Below, in pieces: positions 6,692-13,319 of a stretch of 14,279 nt of DNA. The DNA comes from Gammaproteobacteria bacterium (GTDB taxonomy: Bacteria > Pseudomonadota > Gammaproteobacteria > Steroidobacterales > Steroidobacteraceae): NCBI GenBank assembly GCA_027451085.1, contig DAIDKA010000070.1, forward strand, positions 1 to 14,279, read 5' to 3'. Position 1 is the stretch's first letter; the number at the start of each line of letters is the position of its first letter. The notes under the pieces are model-generated. The model saw only the letters and a program-made list of their open reading frames with translations. It had not been told where the DNA came from and made no database searches. The position numbers and the translations under genes were made by a program.

Positions 6692-7246
6692 ATGGCAAAG
6701 ACTCTGCGGCCGGCGACCGCCGAGCACATCGTGCAGTCGATCCTCATCCTGCGCGGCCAGCGCGTGCTGCTGGATGCCCAGCTCGCCACCCTCTACGGGG
6801 TGACCACCAAGCGCTTGAACGAGCAGGTCAAGCGCAACGCCGAGCGGTTCCCGGAAGACTTCATGTTCCGCCTCACCCGCACCGAGGTCGAGGCCCTGAA
6901 CCGGTCGCAGATTGCGACCGGTTCCCAGAAGCATCGCGACGCAAGATTTCCGCCGTTTGCCTTCACCGAGCACGGCGCCATCATGGCCGCCACCATCCTT
7001 AACAGCTCCCGGGCCGTCGAGATGAGTGTTTACGTGGTCCGCGCGTTCGTGCGCCTGCGCGATCTACTCGCCTCCAACCGCGAGTTGGCCCGCCGCTTCC
7101 AACAACTTGAAGCTCGGCTCGACAAGAAGCTCGCCGAGCACGACGACGCCATCGCCGCCATTCTCTCCGCCATCCGCCAGTTGATGAACCCGCCGCCACC
7201 CAAGCGTCGCGGCATCGGCTTCACCGCAGATCTCGACGAGAAGTAA
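6692..7246 (+). CDS. ORF6N-domain protein (phage-type KilA-N relative)
   Basis: 184 residues. The ORF6N domain, about residues 10-120, is recognisable by ILRGQRVLLDAQLATLYGV (18-36), the RFPEDFMFRLT stretch (52-62) and PFAFTEHGAIMAA (88-100). This domain was first described in phage and large DNA virus proteins, is related to KilA-N and is thought to bind DNA. Chromosomal copies are common in accessory DNA and their roles are mostly unknown. Residues 125-165 are a charged, heptad-like stretch probably forming a coiled coil for oligomerisation, followed by PPPPKRR and a short basic tail. The ribosome site is weak, so I chose the start from the domain boundary and the nearby ATG. It stands alone between a forward monooxygenase gene and a convergent gene; no other phage gene is seen. 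A long perfect palindrome lies within codons 69-78. Confidence 0.9.
   Translation: MAKTLRPATAEHIVQSILILRGQRVLLDAQLATLYGVTTKRLNEQVKRNAERFPEDFMFRLTRTEVEALNRSQIATGSQKHRDARFPPFAFTEHGAIMAATILNSSRAVEMSVYVVRAFVRLRDLLASNRELARRFQQLEARLDKKLAEHDDAIAAILSAIRQLMNPPPPKRRGIGFTADLDEK
6898..6924. repeat. Perfect 12-bp inverted repeat with a 3-base loop inside the ORF6N gene
   Basis: GAACCGGTCGCA (6898-6909), loop GAT, TGCGACCGGTTC (6913-6924): all 12 pairs match. It encodes residues 69-78 (around NRSQIATGS). Such a stem would be a strong mRNA hairpin, a cruciform, or a dyad operator inside the gene. The protein sequence here is fairly conserved in the family as I remember it, so part of the symmetry may be imposed by the codons. 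Confidence 0.9.
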
Positions 7247-7275
7247 CTAACACGCAGTCTCAACCTTCGCTGCAG

Positions 7276-8262
7276 TCAGTGCTTACTGGTGTCAACGACC
7301 CACGGCGAGGGCATGTTGTAGGGCACGGTGATGAACACGGCCTCGATCTGGCGGATGCGCCCGTCGACGATCTTGAACAGCTCCAGCAGGCAGAACGAGT
7401 GCGGGTGGCGGATGGGAGACTCGTAGTCGCTGCCATCCGTGAGCTTGAACCGGCCGAGCCGGCCGCTGTGGTCGATGAAGCCCGCGCCCAGCACCAGGCC
7501 TTTTTCCTCGTCCACCAGCGGGAAGCGCCGCGCGCGCAGCCGGTCGTCATAGCGGTAGGCGCCCAGTTTGAACTGTGCCTCGCAGCCCTTGGAATTCGCC
7601 GACAGCAGGGTCTTGTTGTTGGCGCTGGTGGTCTGCACGCCGTTCTCGAAGCGCACACACTCCGGATCGAACTGAGTGTGCAGGGTGCCGTCATTCTTCT
7701 GCAGGGTGTCGAAGTAGCCGTTGGCGATGGCGATCAATTCCTTGCGCGAGCGGCGCTGGCCCGGCAGCAGGTCCTGGTTCATGATGGGTTTGACGATGAA
7801 CGTCGGATGGGCAAAGGGATTGACGCCTCCGTTCAGGGAGCCGAACTCCGCCATCCGCACCACCAGCGTCTCGGCCTCGCTGATCTGGCCGTCCTTCACC
7901 TTGAGACGCACGGCGAAGGCCGAACTGTCCTTGGTTTCCGTTACCTCGCCGTAATCGACGATCTCCCCCGTCCTGACGTCCGCGGCGCGCAGGCTGTAGC
8001 TGCCCAGCGCGGTGATAGTGCCCCACAGGCCATCATCGTGCCTCATCTCGACGTTGTTCTCGGTGTAGCGCGCATGCGGCGCCCAGGGCAGACTTGCCGA
8101 GTCGTGGTGCACCAGCGCCTCCAGGTAGCGATCCATGACGCCGTTCAGGCACTCGCGGTTGCACGCAGCCTGTGCCCCCTGCGCATGCGCCGGTTCTGCC
8201 GCCCGCGCGCCCGGACCGATGGCCAGCAACGCCAGGGTTGCCGCGAAAATCGTGATCTTCAT
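7276..8262 (-). CDS. Exported protein with two SnoaL/NTF2-like domains
   Basis: 328 residues from the ATG at 8262, which has AGGAGA (8271-8276) 8 bases upstream. An upstream in-frame ATG at 8319 lacks a ribosome site and would bury the signal peptide. Residues 1-21 form a typical Sec signal (MKITIF, hydrophobic core, cut near ARA-AE), so it is periplasmic or secreted. Two NTF2/SnoaL-like units are inferred: about 38-137 (LNGVMDRYLEALVHHD then YTENNVEM) and about 175-312 (IAIANGYFDTLQKND, FDPECVRFENGVQTT, RRFPLVDEEKGLVLGAGFIDHSG, FKIVDGRIRQIEAVF). Five Cys (34, 38, 202, 227, 291) could give disulfides outside the cytosol. I recall similar exported proteins of unknown function, possibly those called DUF8021. 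The fold often serves isomerases, dehydratases or ligand-binding proteins, but no activity can be assigned. It is divergent from the three-domain SnoaL-like gene and probably co-regulated with it. Confidence 0.85.
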   Translation of the reverse strand: MKITIFAATLALLAIGPGARAAEPAHAQGAQAACNRECLNGVMDRYLEALVHHDSASLPWAPHARYTENNVEMRHDDGLWGTITALGSYSLRAADVRTGEIVDYGEVTETKDSSAFAVRLKVKDGQISEAETLVVRMAEFGSLNGGVNPFAHPTFIVKPIMNQDLLPGQRRSRKELIAIANGYFDTLQKNDGTLHTQFDPECVRFENGVQTTSANNKTLLSANSKGCEAQFKLGAYRYDDRLRARRFPLVDEEKGLVLGAGFIDHSGRLGRFKLTDGSDYESPIRHPHSFCLLELFKIVDGRIRQIEAVFITVPYNMPSPWVVDTSKH

Positions 8263-8286
8263 TGTTGATGTCTCCTCTTGCCCGAA

Positions 8287-8336
8287 GATCATACAACACC
8301 CATGCAGATGACTTGTCACCAGCTCAGGGTATGATC
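8287..8336. promoter_or_regulatory. Symmetric divergent promoter/operator region
   Basis: GATCATAC (8287-8294) and GTATGATC (8329-8336) are perfect 8-bp inverted arms 34 bases apart, with centres 42 bp apart (about four helical turns). Each arm contains a TATGAT -10-like box pointing outward: minus strand 8288-8293 for the two-domain gene, plus strand 8330-8335 for the three-domain gene. Between them lies a second palindrome, TGACTTGTCA (8309-8318). No good -35 boxes are seen at 16-18 bases, which would fit activator-dependent promoters. The symmetry is direct; regulation is inferred. Confidence 0.5.
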
Positions 8337-8345
8337 ACGAACGCT

Positions 8346-8360
8346 CCGGCCTGCGGCCGG
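8346..8360 (+). promoter_or_regulatory. Small GC hairpin in the leader of the three-domain gene
   Basis: CCGGCC (8346-8351), loop TGC, GGCCGG (8355-8360): a perfect 6-bp stem just after the expected transcription start and 25 bases before the strong ribosome site AAGGGGGA (8386-8393). It could stabilise the 5' end of the mRNA or be a protein site; nothing more can be said. Confidence 0.3.
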
Positions 8361-8398
8361 GGACGGCATTCCTGATGATATTGCGAAGGGGGAAGACG

Positions 8399-10273
8399 AT
8401 GCGGCACGCGATTTTCATGGCGCTCCTGGCCACCGGCCTTGCAGCCACCACCACGGTGCAGACTGCGCCCGCCGCGGTGCCGGCGGTCTCACTCGACGCC
8501 CAGGCCCAGGCGCTCGAAGACGTCAACGCCATCCGCAAGCTACAGCGCGCCTACGGCGCCTATGTCGAAAAGGGCTACTGGTCGGAGGCTGCGGACCTGT
8601 TCGCTACTGACGCCACCCTTGAACGCGGCGGCGAAACCGTCACGGGCAAGGCGCATATCCTGGAGTACCTGGTACGCCAGGGCGGAGGGCATCCGGGCCC
8701 CGGCCTGCCCTACGGCCAGTACAACCGCACCCTGGAACTGCAGCCAGTGGTGCAGGTCGCGGCTGACGGCATCACGGCCCATGCGCGCTGGCACGAGCTG
8801 ACCACGACCGCGCAATACAAGATCAGCGCTGCCTGGAGCCTGGGGACCTACGAGAACACCTATATAAAGGACGGCGGCGTCTGGAAGATCAAGGCGCAGC
8901 ACTACTACGGCGCTTTCAAAGCCCCCTACGCCGATGGCTGGGCCAAGGCGGCCACACCCGCCGTGTACGCACCGTTCCAGTACGACGCGGCGCACTCGCC
9001 TGCCACCGCCAGCAGCCCCGAAGCGCTGCGGCTGGCCCTGCTGCGTTCACGGGACGACATCCAGAACCTGCAGGCCGCCTATGGCTACTACGTCGAGCAG
9101 GGCCTGTGGTCAAAAGCCGCCGACCTGTTCAGCGCCAGCGCCCGCTATGAATACGGACAGCAGGGCGTGTACGTGGGACGCAAGCACATTGCAGCGGCCC
9201 TCGGCCTGCTGGTCCCCGGAGGTGTGAGGCCCGGCGTGCTGAATGAATACCTGGTGCTGCAGCCGGTCATCGATGTCGCGCCGGACGACCGCACGGCCAA
9301 GGCCCGCTGGCGCAGCGACTACTTCCTTACCCGGGACGGCAAGAGCTGGTTCGGCGAAGGCACGTACGAGAACACCTACATCAATGAACACGGCGAATGG
9401 AAGCTGCAGTCACTGCACTTCTATCCCACCACGCTGTTCGACTACAGTCTCGGCTGGGCCCAGGGTTCGGTGCCCATGGAGGGCCCGAGCACGCAGCTGC
9501 CCCCAGACCTGCCGACGACCGAGGTGTTCCAGTCCTTCCCGCAGGTCTACGTGGTGCCCTACCACTACCGCAATCCGGTGACGGACGCGCACCCGGCGGC
9601 TGAACCCGGGCCTTCCGGCGATGCCGCGCTCGACGCGCTGCGCCGGCGCATCATGCGCCTGGAGGACCAGGCCGCGGTGGAACGCCTGCAGCGCGTCTAC
9701 GGCTACTATGTCGACAAGCTGCAGTGGGTGCAGGTCGCCAACCTGTTCGCGCCGGACGCCACCCTGGAGATTGGCGGCCGCGGCGTGTTCGTGGGCAAGC
9801 CGCACATCCTGGCCTACCTGGAAGGCCTGGACAGCGGCCCCAAGCCGGGACTGCTGATGAACCATGAGCAGCTGGAAGGCATCGTGGATGTCGCCGCCGA
9901 CGGCCACACCGCGCACAGCCGCTGGGCCGCCTTCATCATGGCCGGCCAGAAACCCGACGCCAACTGGGGCGACGCCACCTATGAGAACACCTACGTCAAG
10001 CACAACGGCGTGTGGCAGTTCAAGCACCTCCATGCCCCCTTCACGTCGTACTCCGCGGTGACGGAGGGCTGGGCCAAGGCCGCCAATCCCAATACCCGGC
10101 CGGACAGCTGGGATCCGCCGCCGGACCTGCCGCCCTCGGTGGTCTACCTCAGCTACCCGAACTACTACGTCACGCCCTACCACTTCGCCAATCCGGTGAC
10201 CGGCAGGCCCATGCCGCCGCCGGACCCGGCGGCAGGCGGTATGGAAATGCCCGGTTCACGGGCGGGGCATTGA
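8399..10273 (+). CDS. Exported protein with three tandem SnoaL-like (NTF2-fold) domains
   Basis: 624 residues from the ATG at 8399, chosen because AAGGGGGA ends 5 bases before it and the signal peptide (1-23, MRHAIFMALLATGLAATTT, cut near QTA) then starts correctly; an ATG at 8375 has no such site. Three copies of a SnoaL_4-like unit follow, about residues 40-184, 218-356 and 421-561. Each has the LQxxYGxY opening, a Trp at 61/237/443, LF at 67/243/449, VGKxHI-like turns, Arg-Trp at 130/303/508, and TYENTY at 150/322/528. Copies 2 and 3 also share a Pro/Tyr-rich extension (PPDLP, VxPYHxxNPVT), so they are the more recent pair. Single-domain relatives include dehydratases and isomerases such as the bile-acid dehydratase BaiE, but I cannot confirm catalytic residues. 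It is probably periplasmic. It may bind or convert a hydrophobic small molecule; the substrate is unknown. Confidence 0.88.
   Translation: MRHAIFMALLATGLAATTTVQTAPAAVPAVSLDAQAQALEDVNAIRKLQRAYGAYVEKGYWSEAADLFATDATLERGGETVTGKAHILEYLVRQGGGHPGPGLPYGQYNRTLELQPVVQVAADGITAHARWHELTTTAQYKISAAWSLGTYENTYIKDGGVWKIKAQHYYGAFKAPYADGWAKAATPAVYAPFQYDAAHSPATASSPEALRLALLRSRDDIQNLQAAYGYYVEQGLWSKAADLFSASARYEYGQQGVYVGRKHIAAALGLLVPGGVRPGVLNEYLVLQPVIDVAPDDRTAKARWRSDYFLTRDGKSWFGEGTYENTYINEHGEWKLQSLHFYPTTLFDYSLGWAQGSVPMEGPSTQLPPDLPTTEVFQSFPQVYVVPYHYRNPVTDAHPAAEPGPSGDAALDALRRRIMRLEDQAAVERLQRVYGYYVDKLQWVQVANLFAPDATLEIGGRGVFVGKPHILAYLEGLDSGPKPGLLMNHEQLEGIVDVAADGHTAHSRWAAFIMAGQKPDANWGDATYENTYVKHNGVWQFKHLHAPFTSYSAVTEGWAKAANPNTRPDSWDPPPDLPPSVVYLSYPNYYVTPYHFANPVTGRPMPPPDPAAGGMEMPGSRAGH
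8516..10081 (+). repeat. Three tandem domain copies of about 140 residues
   Basis: The copies occupy about codons 40-184, 218-356 and 421-561 of the exported protein. Shared words such as GAGAACACCTA occur in all three at the TYENTY motif. Spacing between TYENTY motifs is 172 and 206 residues; the difference comes mainly from the Pro/Tyr-rich extension after copy 2, which copy 1 lacks. All copies have kept the same key positions, which argues against one being a decayed spare. Confidence 0.85.
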
Positions 10274-10280
10274 GCCCGCC
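10261..10280. terminator. Possible bidirectional terminator hairpin between convergent genes
   Basis: GGCGGG (10261-10266), an 8-base loop containing the TGA stop of the forward gene, then CCCGCC (10275-10280). The reverse gene's stop is at 10283-10285, so the only 9-base gap between the two genes lies at this stem. No T-run follows on either strand, so intrinsic termination is doubtful. Confidence 0.3.
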
Positions 10281-10282
10281 GT

Positions 10283-11311
10283 TCAGTTGATCTGCTCGAT
10301 GGCGTGCGCGGCCTGCTTCAGCGGATGCTGCTGCTGGTTGTTGTAGAAGTTGTGGTAGATCAGCGTGGAGATGTACTCGCCCGCCTTCACTGGCGGGTAC
10401 TTGGCGGGACTGCCCGGACCGACGCAGCTGGGCAGGACCTCGACCAGGGTATCGGCATTGGGTCCGATGAAGCACGGCACGGAGTAGCGGGAACGGCCCG
10501 ACAGGTTGGCCACGCGATGGTAGGTCGAGGCAAAGCGGCCGTTGGTCCAGCGGGTCATCAGGTCGCCGATGTTGACGACATAGGACCCGGGAACGGGCGG
10601 GGCATCGATCCACGCGCCGCTGCGGTTCCTCACCTGCAGCGCCTGGATGTCGTCCTGGCGCAGGATGGTGAAGCATTCGTGGTCCGTGTGGGCACCGTTG
10701 CCCATGCGCGCCTCGTCGAAAGGGCCGGGTTGGCTGGGGTAGTACAGCACCCGCACCAGCGCCATGGGCGTGTCCGACAGGGCGTCGAAATAGTCCTCCG
10801 GCAGTTCCAGCGCCAGCGCGAACGAATGAAACAGCAGCCGCGCCAGGCGCTTGAGGGCACCGGCATACTCGGTGAGCGCCTCGCGGAAGCCGGGCAGATC
10901 CTGCGGCCATTGATTGCCGGCGCGGCGGAAGTCCTCGAGGACAAAATCGAACGCCTCGTGCAGGTCAGCCTTGCTGCCGGCGGCCGGGTTCGCGTTCTCG
11001 TCCCCGTTGGCCACGTAGCCCAGCTGGTGCGATGAGCGCTTGACGTGGATCCGCATCTTCTCCTGCAGCGGACATTCAAACAGGCGTCGGCCCTGCGAAA
11101 ACACCCGGGCGATGAGTTCCTCGGGAATGCCGTGGTTGACGATGTAGAAAAAGCCGACTTCGGTGCAGGCCTTGCGCAGTGCGGCGGCGACAGCGGCCTT
11201 GGCCGCCGGATCGTGACCGTGCATGCCGGCAAGATCGATCATCGGAATATGGTCGAAGTCGGCCAGCAATTCGGCGACGGGTTTGCGCGGATCCTGGGTG
11301 GACTGGGTCAT
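10283..11311 (-). CDS. Fe(II)/2-oxoglutarate-dependent oxygenase, isopenicillin N synthase family
   Basis: 342 residues from the ATG at 11311; AGGAG (11318-11322) sits 6 bases upstream and the start overlaps the preceding permease stop (ATGA). The frame is open further upstream, but that part is shadow of the permease. The N-terminal non-haem dioxygenase segment starts with IPMIDLAG (22-29) and GFFYIVNHGIP (53-63). The iron triad is H208 and D210 (GAHTDHECFTIL) with H265 (TYHRV), and R275-x-S277 is the 2-oxoglutarate anchor, so it should be active. It is cytosolic. The enzyme couples 2-oxoglutarate decarboxylation to oxidation of a second substrate. Being the last gene of a BMP-type ABC importer operon, it probably acts on the imported compound. 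Fungal thymine 7-hydroxylase belongs to the same family, so a nucleobase or nucleoside is a reasonable guess but not shown. Confidence 0.95.
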   Translation of the reverse strand: MTQSTQDPRKPVAELLADFDHIPMIDLAGMHGHDPAAKAAVAAALRKACTEVGFFYIVNHGIPEELIARVFSQGRRLFECPLQEKMRIHVKRSSHQLGYVANGDENANPAAGSKADLHEAFDFVLEDFRRAGNQWPQDLPGFREALTEYAGALKRLARLLFHSFALALELPEDYFDALSDTPMALVRVLYYPSQPGPFDEARMGNGAHTDHECFTILRQDDIQALQVRNRSGAWIDAPPVPGSYVVNIGDLMTRWTNGRFASTYHRVANLSGRSRYSVPCFIGPNADTLVEVLPSCVGPGSPAKYPPVKAGEYISTLIYHNFYNNQQQHPLKQAAHAIEQIN

Positions 11312-12264
11312 GGAACGCTCCTGGTGGCTTCGGTGTGCTGGCTGGACAGCCGCGGGGGTTGGGGGGAAACGCGCAGTCGCCTGGTCACGCCGGCCGCGAT
11401 CAATGCCAGCAGCGTGACGACGTAAGGGGCTGAATCGGTGATCTGGTTGGGCAGGCCCTGCCCCTGCAACCGCAGGCCGACGGCATCGGAAAACCCGAAC
11501 AGCGCACAGGCCGCGGCCACGCCCAGTGGCCGGCCGCGCCCCAGCATCACGGCGGCCACCGCGATCCAGCCACGGCCGTCGGTCATGTTCTCGCTGAACA
11601 GAGTGAGGCTGCCCAGGGAAAGCTGCAGCCCCGCAAGTCCGCACAGCGCGCCGCCCATCAGCGTCACGGCGACCTGGTGCCAGTGCGCATGGACGCCGAA
11701 GGACACCGCCGCCTTGAAATCCTCGCCCACGCCGCGCACCCGCAATCCCCAGGGCGTGAAGCGCAGCGCCACGGCGATGATCCCGACCAGCAGCCAGGAC
11801 AGGTATACCAGCGCGTCCTGTTCGCCCAGGGCCCGGCCCACGAGCGGCAGCTGCGCGATCCAGGGCAGATGCAGCCGCGGCAGTCCCGGCATGTTTGAAT
11901 CACTGAAGGTGCCGCTGACGCCGAACAGGGAACGCAGCAGGAACGACGTCAGGCCGCCGGCCAGCAGGTTCGCACTGAGGCCGATGACGATGTCGTTGCC
12001 GCCGAGGACCGCGCTGCCCAGCGCCAGCAACCCCGAATACAGCGTGGCGGCCAGCACCGCCAGGATCACGGCATCTGCCAGGCTGCCGCCGAAATGGGCG
12101 CCGGCGACGGCGGCAAACGCGCCGACCAGCATCTGTCCCTCGAGCGCGATGTTGAACAGGCCGACCGCCTGGGACAGCGTTCCAGCCAGCGCGGCCAGCA
12201 GGATCGGGGTGATCCCGAGCACCACCTGGTCGAAGAATTCGACGCTGAAGAAGCTGCTGTTCAT
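11308..12264 (-). CDS. ABC importer permease, BMP/nucleoside-uptake class (second permease)
   Basis: 318 residues, about eight to ten hydrophobic segments, inner membrane. It belongs to the branched-chain/ribose-type permease superfamily and resembles the NupQ/YufQ-type subunit: TLSQAVGLFNIALEGQMLVGAF (28-49) holds the NIxxEGQ element, and GLAGLQLSLG with the late GRGWIAVAAVMLGRGRPLG stretch is typical. It would pair with the other permease to form the channel for a BMP-family (purine nucleoside or related) importer. The start overlaps the preceding gene's TGA by 4 bases without a clear ribosome site of its own, so translation is probably coupled. Its own stop overlaps the oxygenase start in the same way. 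The polar C-terminal tail after RLRVSP has no apparent domain. Confidence 0.93.
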   Translation of the reverse strand: MNSSFFSVEFFDQVVLGITPILLAALAGTLSQAVGLFNIALEGQMLVGAFAAVAGAHFGGSLADAVILAVLAATLYSGLLALGSAVLGGNDIVIGLSANLLAGGLTSFLLRSLFGVSGTFSDSNMPGLPRLHLPWIAQLPLVGRALGEQDALVYLSWLLVGIIAVALRFTPWGLRVRGVGEDFKAAVSFGVHAHWHQVAVTLMGGALCGLAGLQLSLGSLTLFSENMTDGRGWIAVAAVMLGRGRPLGVAAACALFGFSDAVGLRLQGQGLPNQITDSAPYVVTLLALIAAGVTRRLRVSPQPPRLSSQHTEATRSVP

Positions 12265-13319
12265 CGCAGCCGGCGCCAGGTCGCGCTGCGCATCGCCAGG
12301 AACAGGATGATCATGGATTCGAGCACCGTGGTGAGCACCCGCGGAATCTCCACCGAGCGCTCCATGGCGAACCCGCCGGTCTGCAGCGCGGCAAACAGCA
12401 CCGCGGCAACGACGGAACCCAGCGGCTCGCCACCGGCGAGCAGCGCCGCCAGCGTGCCCGACCAGGAGTACTGCGGCGCGGTCAAGGCACCGTCGGTGAA
12501 ACGGTACTCCGAACCCAGCACCATTACGGCACCAACCAGTCCAGCCAGGGCGCCGCTGACCGCCATGAGCAGCAGCGTCTGCCGTCCCAGGGCTATGCCG
12601 CCATAGAGGGCGAAGCGCTCATTCAGGCCGCGCATGCGGATTTCATACCCCAGGGCCGTGCGCCGGTCGAAGAACACCACCAGCACGGCGAGCGCCACGA
12701 TGATGAGGAGACCACCGTTGAGCGGCGTGCCGTGCAGCAGCTCCGGCAGACGCTCCGCCGGCGCGATGCGGTGGGACGATGGCCACGCAGTCACCGGATC
12801 GCGCAGCGCAGAGCGTACCAGGTAGCCGCACAAGCCCTTGGCGGGATAGGTCAGCAGCCAGGTGGACAGCAGCAGCGGCACCCGGGCATAGAGCTCGCCG
12901 AGCGCGGCCAGCAAGCCATAGGCACCGCCGGCGGCGGCGCCCAGCAGCAGCGCCAGCGGCAGGCGCAATCCGGGCGTCAGCGGCAGATAGAGTGCGACCA
13001 CCGCGGCGGCAAGCCCTCCCAGCACCAGCTGTCCATCCGCACCCAGGTTGACGATGCCCGCCCGCAGGGGCACGGCAGCCGCCAGCGCCATGCCCACCAG
13101 CGGCACCGAACGTGCCACGGTTTCAAATATCTGCGGTCCCTCGACAGCGCCCTTGATCCACTCCACCAGCATGACCCGAGGATCGATCCCGACACACACG
13201 GCGATGCCGGCACAGGCGACGAACCCGAGCAGGAGCGTGCCCCCCAGACGCAGGGCCGGGCGCAGGGCGCGCCGCCAGAACGGTGACGGTCCCCCGAGTA
13301 CCGCCCGAACCGTGTTCAT
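12261..13319 (-). CDS. ABC importer permease, BMP/nucleoside-uptake class (first permease)
   Basis: 352 residues, about ten hydrophobic segments after a short basic N-terminus (WRRALRPALR), inner membrane. The NupP/YufP-type element GIVNLGADGQLVLGG (88-102) corresponds to the usual NxGxEGQ, here with Asp for Glu. A later YEIRMRGLNERFALYGGI segment is the cytoplasmic loop expected to contact the ATPase, and SGALAGLVGAVMVLGSEYRF is also typical. It forms the translocation pore with the downstream permease. The start overlaps the ATPase stop by 4 bases (ATGA), with a weak GGCAGGG about 9 bases upstream. Substrate class is inferred from family and operon; sugars or other small molecules carried by relatives cannot be excluded. 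Confidence 0.93.
   Translation of the reverse strand: MNTVRAVLGGPSPFWRRALRPALRLGGTLLLGFVACAGIAVCVGIDPRVMLVEWIKGAVEGPQIFETVARSVPLVGMALAAAVPLRAGIVNLGADGQLVLGGLAAAVVALYLPLTPGLRLPLALLLGAAAGGAYGLLAALGELYARVPLLLSTWLLTYPAKGLCGYLVRSALRDPVTAWPSSHRIAPAERLPELLHGTPLNGGLLIIVALAVLVVFFDRRTALGYEIRMRGLNERFALYGGIALGRQTLLLMAVSGALAGLVGAVMVLGSEYRFTDGALTAPQYSWSGTLAALLAGGEPLGSVVAAVLFAALQTGGFAMERSVEIPRVLTTVLESMIILFLAMRSATWRRLR

Noticed and set aside
6566..7275. ORF6N region as a small mobile element or prophage remnant
   Set aside because: No integrase, transposase, flanking direct repeats or other phage genes are visible; only the domain type hints at mobility.
8313..8335. TTGTCA (8313-8318) as the -35 box for TATGAT (8330-8335)
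   Set aside because: The spacer is 11 bases, too short for sigma-70; TTGTCA is part of the central palindrome instead.
10283..11311. The oxygenase as an ethylene-forming enzyme linked to the ethylene-receptor-like protein
   Set aside because: Both belong to tempting families, but the oxygenase has only generic isopenicillin-N-synthase-family motifs, sits in a different operon 6 kb away with an importer, and does not resemble the Pseudomonas enzyme sequence I remember beyond the iron and 2-oxoglutarate sites.
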